This document shows positions 5,312 to 10,327 of a stretch of DNA of 10,327 nt, in pieces. Numbering within the stretch: the first letter of the stretch is position 1; each line of letters opens with the position of its first letter. The stretch covers positions 1-10,327 of the forward strand of contig JAKSBB010000896.1 in the NCBI GenBank assembly GCA_022361315.1. The letters are read 5' to 3'. The notes under the pieces were generated by a model that saw only the letters and a program-made list of their open reading frames with translations, searched no databases and had not been told where the DNA came from. The DNA is from Desulfobacterales bacterium (GTDB lineage: Bacteria; Desulfobacterota; Desulfobacteria; Desulfobacterales; Desulfobacteraceae). Made by a program: the position numbers and the translations under genes.

Positions 5312-6099
5312 GCCGGATACTTGAAAAAGCAATTGTCGAGATCGAAGGGGTTGGCTTCTCCTACAACGGCCAGGCCGTGCTGTCGGATGTCAACCTCACC
5401 ATCCGGGAGAAAGATTTCATAGCCGTCATCGGTCCCAACGGCGGGGGGAAGTCCACCCTGCTGAAGCTGGTCCTGGGGTTGATTAAGCCGGACCGGGGGA
5501 GTATTCGGGTCATGGGCGGGGCGCCGGGCAAAGCCTGTTCCGCCATCGGGTACGTCCCCCAGAATGTCCACATCAACGAAAAGTTCCCCATCACTGCCCT
5601 GGACGTGGTGCTGATGGGGTGCCTGGATCCCGGGGGGAACCGGCCCAAGATCTCCAAGGAGAAGGAACGGGAAACGGCCATGGAAATTCTGGACCGGCTG
5701 GACATGGCCGCCCACGCCCATAAGCGGATCGGTGAAATGTCCGGCGGCCAGCGGCAGCGGGTGTTTATCGCCCGTTCCCTCATGACCCATCCCCGGCTGT
5801 TGCTGCTGGACGAACCCACGGCCAGCATCGACACCAAGGGTCAGGCAGATTTTTATAAACTTCTGGAAACCCTGAACCGGGAGGTGGCCATCATGGTGGT
5901 GAGCCACGACCTGGTCATCGTTTCCCAGCACGTTAAAAACGTGGCCTGTGTCAACCAGGGTCTCCACTACCACTCCCATGAGGCCCTCACCGGAGATATG
6001 TTGGAAACCATGTATTCCTGCTCGGTGGAGGATGTCTGCCGGGCCCATGTGATTGCCCGGGGCATGCCCAAGAATAACCGGACCGCAAAGGAGGCCTGA
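5308..6099 (+). CDS. znuC: Metal (zinc) ABC transporter ATP-binding protein, probable ATA start
   Basis: The product drives metal import from the inner face of the membrane. Counting from ATA 5308 it has 263 residues: strand 1 with A-loop FSYNG (17-21), Walker A GPNGGGKST (42-50), Q-loop YVPQN (82-86), signature MSGGQRQR (144-151), Walker B LLLLDEP (164-170) and H-loop SHD (199-201). All nucleotide-binding residues are present. Between the frame's upstream stop (TAA 5188-5190) and GTG 5377 there is no ATG, GTG or TTG. Starting at GTG would delete strand 1 and the A-loop Tyr. ATA 5308-5310 overlaps the binding-protein stop as ATAA and follows AAGGAGG (5294-5300) at seven bases, the normal position for a start. 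It gives a typical N-terminus, MSRILEKAIVEIEGVGFSYN. ATT at 5332 is a possible alternative without a Shine-Dalgarno. The C-terminal tail is unusually Cys-containing (CSVEDVC). Confidence 0.9.
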   Translation: MSRILEKAIVEIEGVGFSYNGQAVLSDVNLTIREKDFIAVIGPNGGGKSTLLKLVLGLIKPDRGSIRVMGGAPGKACSAIGYVPQNVHINEKFPITALDVVLMGCLDPGGNRPKISKEKERETAMEILDRLDMAAHAHKRIGEMSGGQRQRVFIARSLMTHPRLLLLDEPTASIDTKGQADFYKLLETLNREVAIMVVSHDLVIVSQHVKNVACVNQGLHYHSHEALTGDMLETMYSCSVEDVCRAHVIARGMPKNNRTAKEA

Positions 6100-6101
6100 A
6101 A

Positions 6102-7004
6102 ATGGATATACTCCAGTTTGAATTCATGCAGAACGCCATCGCCGCAGGCCTGCTCACCGCCGTGATCTGCGGCATCATGGGCTCCCTTGTGGTGGTCAAC
6201 CGCATCGTTTTCCTCTCCGGGGGCATCGCCCACGCAGCATACGGGGGCATCGGCCTGGCCTTTTACTTTAAATGGCCGGTGATGCTGGGTACCATGGGGT
6301 TTTCCCTGGCCGCCTCCATGCTCATGGCCGCCGTCACCCTGAAGGCCAGGCATAGGGCCGACACCATCATCGGGGTCATCTGGGCCCTGGGCATGGCCTT
6401 CGGTATCATCCTGGTGGATCTCACCCCGGGATACAACGTGGATCTCATGAGTTATCTTTTCGGCAGCATTCTCACCGTTCCCCGGTCCGATCTCCTGATC
6501 ATGGCGGGGATGGGGGTGTTTATCATAGGCCTGACTGCCTTTTACTATAAGGAAATCCTGGCCGTGTCCTACGATGAGGAATTCGCCCGGATTCGCGGGG
6601 TGCCTGTAACCCGGATTTATTTCGGCCTCATTGCCATGCTGGGTCTCACCGTGGTCATGGTGATCCAGGTGGTGGGACTGATTATGGTGATTGCCCTGAT
6701 GACCATTCCTCCTTTCATCATGGAGAAATACGCCAAATCCCTGGCCGGGATGATGGTGGGGGCAGCCATCCTCGGTGCCGTATTCACCATCTGCGGTCTG
6801 TGGCTCTCCTATGAATACGACCTGACCTCGGGGGCCGCCATCATTATGGTGGCCGGTATGGGCTTTCTGGTATCCCTGCTGCTGGAGACGGTGACATCAA
6901 AATTACGGAACAGGCGCAGGACAATCGAACAGACGGATGTGCCGGAAACGGATCCTGTGACAGAACAGAACACCCCGGCCCTGGCCGAAGCCCGTGAAGG
7001 ATAA
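6102..7004 (+). CDS. znuB: Metal (zinc) ABC transporter permease, ABC-3 family
   Basis: This 300-residue integral membrane protein of the ABC-3 family forms the import channel with the ATPase. It is almost continuously hydrophobic to about residue 263, compatible with seven to nine membrane helices. Family blocks include VVNRIVFLSGGIAHAAYGGIG (partly shown: SGGIAHAAYGG), LFGSILTVPRSDL, the coupling-loop segment YDEEFARIRGVPV, and VGLIMVIALMTIPPF. The last 35 or so residues are a polar tail (RNRRRTIEQ onward) with no recognisable domain. The ATG at 6102 is two bases after the ATPase stop and follows a full AAAGGAGG at 6086-6093 inside the ATPase gene. Confidence 0.92.
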   Translation: MDILQFEFMQNAIAAGLLTAVICGIMGSLVVVNRIVFLSGGIAHAAYGGIGLAFYFKWPVMLGTMGFSLAASMLMAAVTLKARHRADTIIGVIWALGMAFGIILVDLTPGYNVDLMSYLFGSILTVPRSDLLIMAGMGVFIIGLTAFYYKEILAVSYDEEFARIRGVPVTRIYFGLIAMLGLTVVMVIQVVGLIMVIALMTIPPFIMEKYAKSLAGMMVGAAILGAVFTICGLWLSYEYDLTSGAAIIMVAGMGFLVSLLLETVTSKLRNRRRTIEQTDVPETDPVTEQNTPALAEAREG

Positions 7005-7012
7005 TATCTCCC

Positions 7013-7450
7013 ATGTGCATACATTGTGATTATAATGAAATATTGAGTTCCGTCAGCCTGGACCCCACCCGCAACCGCCTCCGGGTCCTGGAAGTCGTGG
7101 GCAACAACAGATTTCCCCTCTCTGCCTCGGATATTCACGAAACCCTGGAACGGACCACCCCCATCAACCGCGTCACGGTCTACCGCATTCTGGATCTCCT
7201 GGTGGAAAAAGGCGTGGTGGACCGGATCAGCACCGGCGGCAGGGCCGCCTATTACGGCCTGGCCCCCAACCGCCATCACCAGGCCCACCCCCACTTCTAT
7301 TGCACGGCCTGCGGCCAGATGGACTGTCTGGATCCCGGGGCGTTGAGTGTGGAGTTCCAACAATTCGCCGATACCTTTCCCGGCCGCATCGACAAGCTGG
7401 AGATGCGTTTGGACGGGATCTGTAAAAACTGCCTTAAGCGATCCCAATAG
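7013..7450 (+). CDS. zur: Fur-family metal-dependent repressor, probably Zur
   Basis: This 145-residue Fur-family regulator has an N-terminal winged helix with the recognition region INRVTVYRILDLLVEKGVV (51-69) and a C-terminal dimerisation and metal-binding domain. The latter holds HHQAHPHFYC (88-97) for the sensory site and structural zinc Cys pairs CTAC (97-100) and CKNC (137-140). An additional Cys pair, CIHC, lies at residues 2-5. The ATG at 7013 is preceded by GAAGGA (6996-7001), within the permease gene. As the last gene of a zinc-type uptake operon it is most simply Zur, repressing the operon when zinc is plentiful. PerR, Mur or Fur are alternatives that sequence alone does not exclude. 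The likely targets are the palindromes at 4083-4099 and 4178-4194. Confidence 0.88.
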   Translation: MCIHCDYNEILSSVSLDPTRNRLRVLEVVGNNRFPLSASDIHETLERTTPINRVTVYRILDLLVEKGVVDRISTGGRAAYYGLAPNRHHQAHPHFYCTACGQMDCLDPGALSVEFQQFADTFPGRIDKLEMRLDGICKNCLKRSQ

Positions 7451-7455
7451 CTTAA
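7434..7455 (+). other. Weak inverted repeat at the end of the zur-like gene
   Basis: TTAAGC (7434-7439) pairs with GCTTAA (7450-7455) around a 10-base loop spanning the stop codon, followed by ATTTA. The stem is AT-rich and there is no true T-run, so it is at best a weak terminator. Confidence 0.25.
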
Positions 7456-7520
7456 ATTTACGTGTAAATCCGCTGACTCATGGTTTACAGGTATTTAATT
7501 TTACACCCGATTGGGGTAAA
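7456..7520. promoter_or_regulatory. TTTAC half-site cluster and stem-loop upstream of the diguanylate cyclase
   Basis: Within 65 bases TTTAC occurs five times counting both strands: 7457, 7484 and 7500 on plus, and as GTAAA at 7464 and 7516. The first pair forms ATTTAC-GT-GTAAAT (7456-7469), a perfect palindrome. The last three are spaced exactly 16 bases apart. TTTAC-A-CCC-GATT-GGG-GTAAA (7500-7520) can fold into an 8-bp stem with one bulged A. The cluster sits about 35-100 bases ahead of the GGDEF gene and may hold its operator. Confidence 0.4.
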
Positions 7521-7555
7521 CTGATTGAATACCATAAATGAAATGAGGGGTTGCA

Positions 7556-8566
7556 ATGAGGCGGAATACCGATGTCCTCCTGCGAAAACAGGGGCGTAAG
7601 ACGATTGTGTCCATTTCGGACACGGACAAACCACAGGTGCTCCGGGACGTCATGGAAAAATGGCAGCGGATTCTCGACCTGATTGCAAACATTTTAAACG
7701 TCCCTGCCGCATTGATCATGGAAATCACCCCGGATGCCATGCAGGTGTTTACCAAAAGCCGGAACCCGGAAAATCCCTATGAGACGGGCGGCAGCGACAG
7801 CCTTGGAAGTGGCCTGTACTGCGAAACCGTCATAGGCACAAACACCGAGCTTGTTATCCACAATGCACTTGCCGACGCCGCATGGCAGGACAACCCCGAT
7901 GTAAAACTCAACATGATCTCCTACTACGGCCTTCCCCTCAAGTGGCCGGATGAGGAATTCTTCGGCACCATCTGTGTCCTGGACAGCAAAACCAACACGT
8001 ACAGAGATGATTTCAGAAAACTCATCTATGAATTCCGCACCTCCATTGAAACTGACCTGGAACTCCTCTGCCGGAAACAGGAACTTCGGTTCATGGCGGA
8101 GATAGACAGCCTGACCCGGGTCTGCAACCGCTACAAACTGGAAGCGGTGCTGGCCAACGAGTTTTCCCGCAGCAGCCGTAGCCGCAATATCTTTTCTGTG
8201 GCATTGTTTGACCTGAACCGTTTTAAAGAGATCAACGATACCCTGGGCCACCATACGGGGGATAAAATCCTGCAGGCCTTTGCCTCAGGTGTCCGCCGCA
8301 GAATCCGGTCCGTGGACGTCTTCGGCCGCTGGGGCGGAGATGAGTTTCTCCTGATATGTCCGAACACCCAAGCCCGAGGCGTCTACATCCTGGTGAACGA
8401 CCTGGTGGAAATGGTGCGGGCGGAGATGGACCAGGTTACCCCCAACTCTGGCTTCAGTTACGGGGTTTCGGAATTCGCAGATACCGATAAGACCCACTTT
8501 GACATCATCAAACGGGCGGATTTGCAGCTGTACGTGTCCAAAGCCTCCCATTGCCCCGATAAATAA
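7556..8566 (+). CDS. GAF-GGDEF diguanylate cyclase
   Basis: The 336-residue product probably makes cyclic di-GMP from two GTP in the cytoplasm. Residues 36-170 form a GAF-like sensor with GLYCETVI (86-93) and YYGLPLKWPDEEFFGTICVLD (123-143, part of the standard GAF core). A short helix (about 171-183) leads into the GGDEF domain with DSLTRVCNRY (184-193), FDLNRFKEINDTLGHHTGD (218-236) and an intact GGDEF (260-264). An RSVD inhibitory I-site lies at 251-254 with the canonical five-residue gap, so product inhibition is expected. The domain ends early: after RADLQLYVSKA (320-330) the usual GRNR is replaced by SHCPDK. There is no membrane segment or signal peptide. Cys89 in the GAF domain might sense ligand or redox state, but this is speculative. 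ATG 7556 has GAGGGG at 7545-7550. It is probably transcribed separately from the metal operon. Confidence 0.9.
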   Translation: MRRNTDVLLRKQGRKTIVSISDTDKPQVLRDVMEKWQRILDLIANILNVPAALIMEITPDAMQVFTKSRNPENPYETGGSDSLGSGLYCETVIGTNTELVIHNALADAAWQDNPDVKLNMISYYGLPLKWPDEEFFGTICVLDSKTNTYRDDFRKLIYEFRTSIETDLELLCRKQELRFMAEIDSLTRVCNRYKLEAVLANEFSRSSRSRNIFSVALFDLNRFKEINDTLGHHTGDKILQAFASGVRRRIRSVDVFGRWGGDEFLLICPNTQARGVYILVNDLVEMVRAEMDQVTPNSGFSYGVSEFADTDKTHFDIIKRADLQLYVSKASHCPDK

Positions 8567-8667
8567 TACCGGTCGGATTTTCATGGCAGAGCTGGGTGGT
8601 TATATGCTATTGCGGTACGATATTTATAGCTGGGTACCCAAATAACGGATGAAGAGGGAAGCGGCAA
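8567..8667 (+). other. Intergenic gap with short direct repeat and palindrome
   Basis: AGCTGGGT occurs at 8590-8597 and 8628-8635, and GGGTACCC (8632-8639) is palindromic. AT-rich bases near 8619-8627 could form a -10, but no convincing -35 was found. No hairpin plus T-run was seen to terminate the diguanylate cyclase transcript. Confidence 0.25.
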
Positions 8668-9966
8668 ATGGGAAATGAACCCCATAAAAAGGAACGTGAG
8701 TTTAACACCTATTACTCCGCCCATAGAAGCGGCAGGCTTGAGGACGCGGAAAAAGGTTACGAAAAGCTGTTAAAGGAACGCCCGGACTGGGGCCGGGTAC
8801 TGGCTGCTCTGGGCAACCTCTATCTGGACCAGGGGTGGACTGAGAAAGCCAAACCCGTATTTGAGAAAGCCGCCGGCCTCAATCCTCCGGATCTCTCCGC
8901 CTGTTACAATTTGGGCCGGATGAAGCAGATGGAGGCGGATCATGGGGGGGCCATAGACCTTTATAAGCGGATGCTGGACCAGCAGCCCGCCATCGGCCCG
9001 GCCTGGAATAATCTGGGCGTGGCCTACCGGGAAACCGGTCAACAGGATGCGGCCATGGAAAGTTTCCTCAAGGCTGTGAAGTTTGCCCCGGATATGGCAG
9101 CGGCCTGGAACAACCTCGGTGTGGCCCAGGACGAGCAGAGTCTGACGGAAAAAGCGTCAGCCTCTTACAGAAAAGCCATCGACATCCAGCCGGACTATGC
9201 CTCCCCCCATTTAAACCTCGGGATACTGCTTCAGAAGCAAAAACAGTTCAAAGCGGCGGAAGCACACTACACCGCGGTGCTTAAACTACAACCGGACAAC
9301 GACATCGCCACCTTCATGCTTCAAAGCATCAAAGGGGACGAAACCCCGGATGCCGCGCCTGTCGAACATGTCCGCAGTATCTTCGACCAATGTGCAGAAA
9401 ATTTTGAAACCATCCTGGTGGATGATCTGGCCTACAAAACTCCGGAACTCTTATTTAACCTGGTGCAACCCTGTTTGAGTGAAAAGATGCGTATCCTGGA
9501 TCTCGGCTGCGGCACCGGTCTCGGCGCGGCGTTGTACCGGCCCTTTGCAGTGCATCTCACCGGGGTGGACGTCTCAACAAAGATGCTTGAAAAAGCCTCG
9601 GAAAAAGATCTCTATGACCGGCTTGAGATGTTTGATGTTCTCCAGGAATGGACATTCCCGGAGAAATTCCACCTCATCTACAGCTCAGACGTCTTCGTCT
9701 ATTTCGGGAATCTGGACAAGATCATCAGCTCCGCATCAGATTTTCTTGTCGCCGGCGGCGCCCTTGCCTTTTCAGTGGAAGAACTGCGGGATGACCCCGC
9801 AGAGTACAAACTCTATCCCAGCGGTCGTTATGCCCATGCAGAAGGCTATATAGAGGCCTGCCTGAACCGGCACGGCCTGCAAATCAAAGAGATCAGCAGA
9901 ACCGATATCCGGAACCAGTCCGGCACCCCGGTGAAGGGGCTGTTGATCGCGGCTGTAAAAGCGTAA
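8668..9966 (+). CDS. TPR-repeat protein with C-terminal SAM-dependent methyltransferase domain
   Basis: The 432-residue product joins about six tetratricopeptide repeats to a class I methyltransferase. TPR units run from about 10 to 212 (for example WNNLGVAYRETGQQDAAMESFLKA, partly shown: AWNNLGVAYRETGQ, and HLNLGILLQKQKQFKAAEAHY). A linker with VRSIFDQCAENFETILVDDL (235-254, partly) resembles the FDxYAxxFDxxL block that opens this methyltransferase type. The SAM-binding motif is ILDLGCGTG (276-284), with the acidic GVD (299-301) after strand 2 and a post-I region YSSDVFVYFG (338-347). No signal peptide is present. The TPR part probably recruits the substrate, which is unknown; protein, lipid, glycan or quinone-type small-molecule targets cannot be told apart. 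ATG 8668 follows AGAGGGA at 8653-8659. It converges on another methyltransferase gene with a 15-base gap. Confidence 0.88.
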   Translation: MGNEPHKKEREFNTYYSAHRSGRLEDAEKGYEKLLKERPDWGRVLAALGNLYLDQGWTEKAKPVFEKAAGLNPPDLSACYNLGRMKQMEADHGGAIDLYKRMLDQQPAIGPAWNNLGVAYRETGQQDAAMESFLKAVKFAPDMAAAWNNLGVAQDEQSLTEKASASYRKAIDIQPDYASPHLNLGILLQKQKQFKAAEAHYTAVLKLQPDNDIATFMLQSIKGDETPDAAPVEHVRSIFDQCAENFETILVDDLAYKTPELLFNLVQPCLSEKMRILDLGCGTGLGAALYRPFAVHLTGVDVSTKMLEKASEKDLYDRLEMFDVLQEWTFPEKFHLIYSSDVFVYFGNLDKIISSASDFLVAGGALAFSVEELRDDPAEYKLYPSGRYAHAEGYIEACLNRHGLQIKEISRTDIRNQSGTPVKGLLIAAVKA

Positions 9967-9981
9967 AGGAGAGGGCGGCCC

Positions 9982-10327
9982 TTACTTTATTCCCCGGAAC
10001 AATCCATATGCCCCGCATTGTTCAAAGGAATACTGCCTGAAATGTGATGCAAGAACCCTCTCCAGAGCCGCCAGACTGTCCTTCCGGTTGGAGAAAATCG
10101 CCGCTTTGTTATACTGCGAATTAAACCAGCGATACAGCCGGCCGGCGTCCACATCTTTACCCAGTACCGTGGCCCCGAAAAACACCCCGCCTTTTTCAAG
10201 ATACGGTAGCATATTCTCAAAGAACACCCCTTTGTCCGCCATGGTCCCTGGCAGACAATGCAGGAAGTTACACGCACTGATGGACTTGAACACCGGCATG
10301 GACTCCTGTATTGGCTCCAGCACATTC
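9982..10327 (-). CDS. Class I SAM-dependent methyltransferase, C-terminal part (cut by window edge)
   Basis: The frame enters from the right edge on the minus strand and stops at 9982-9984. About 115 residues are visible. They include NVLEPIQESMPVFKSI, then NFLHCLPGTMADKG, LPYLEKGGVFFGATVLG and a C-terminal segment with WFNSQYNKAAIFSNRKDS and LASHFRQYSFEQCGAYGLF. The HCLPG...K...L..GG.FFGATxLG run is characteristic of a group of small bacterial class I methyltransferases, in the strand 4 to strand 6 region. The SAM-binding GxGxG part must lie beyond the window. The GTG at 10321-10323 is internal to this fold, so it is not taken as the start. The substrate is unknown. Confidence 0.8.
   Translation of the reverse strand, partial: NVLEPIQESMPVFKSISACNFLHCLPGTMADKGVFFENMLPYLEKGGVFFGATVLGKDVDAGRLYRWFNSQYNKAAIFSNRKDSLAALERVLASHFRQYSFEQCGAYGLFRGIK

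Noticed and set aside
5377..5379. GTG as the start of the ABC ATPase
   Set aside because: It removes the first strand and A-loop Tyr and has no Shine-Dalgarno; the coding signal clearly continues upstream.
5134..6048. A 304-codon open frame on the minus strand across the ABC ATPase gene
   Set aside because: The plus strand carries every ABC ATPase motif in order; the minus translation is His/Gly/Gln-rich noise.
8632..8639. GGGTACCC palindrome upstream of the TPR-methyltransferase gene
   Set aside because: An isolated 8-bp palindrome is expected by chance in a window of this size.
9972..9982. AGGG-CGG-CCCT hairpin between the two convergent methyltransferase genes as a terminator
   Set aside because: Only four base pairs and no real T-run on either strand.

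Overview
This window reads as a chromosomal segment from an anaerobic, probably sulfate-reducing, Desulfobacterota bacterium (Desulfobacteraceae-like). The reasoning is inference from gene content: an AhbB-type siroheme decarboxylase of the alternative heme pathway, a DUF3795 Cys-rich protein, cobalamin-type radical SAM chemistry and a GC-rich, GGCC/CCGG-rich coding style. No rRNA, tRNA, CRISPR array, insertion sequence or phage gene was seen.

Layout. (1) Bases 1-79 hold the last 25 codons of an upstream gene whose Cys-rich tail resembles the C-terminus of PAS-type signalling proteins. (2) 167-2009 is a two-gene unit: ahbB and, overlapping it by 11 bases, a radical SAM gene that must start at TTG. 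(3) 2116-2556 is a DUF1178 gene closed by a compact hairpin terminator. (4) On the minus strand, 3963-2571, a proline-racemase-superfamily enzyme is followed after 13 bases by a DUF3795 Cys-rich protein. (5) 4292-7450 is a complete metal-uptake operon on the plus strand: a periplasmic binding protein with an extreme His-rich loop, an ABC ATPase, an ABC-3 permease and a Fur-family (Zur-like) repressor. (6) 7556-8566 is a GAF-GGDEF diguanylate cyclase. (7) 8668-9966 is a TPR-methyltransferase fusion protein. (8) On the minus strand, running in from the right edge, is the C-terminal part of another class I SAM methyltransferase.

How parts work together. The metal operon looks self-contained. The 328-base divergent region ahead of it has two promoter-like elements and two copies of a 17-bp A[TC]GCAA-N5-TTGCA[TG] palindrome, one lying on a -10 element. 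The last gene of the operon encodes the likely repressor, so a zinc-sensing feedback loop is the simplest reading. The ATPase gene has no ATG, GTG or TTG before its nucleotide-binding core. It appears to start at ATA, fused with the stop of the binding-protein gene as ATAA, behind a strong Shine-Dalgarno sequence.

Other points of interest are the racemase-like enzyme, whose two canonical catalytic Cys positions are Ser and Thr; the translationally coupled ahbB-radical SAM pair; a perfect period-5 HH repeat in the binding protein; and a cluster of TTTAC half-sites upstream of the diguanylate cyclase.
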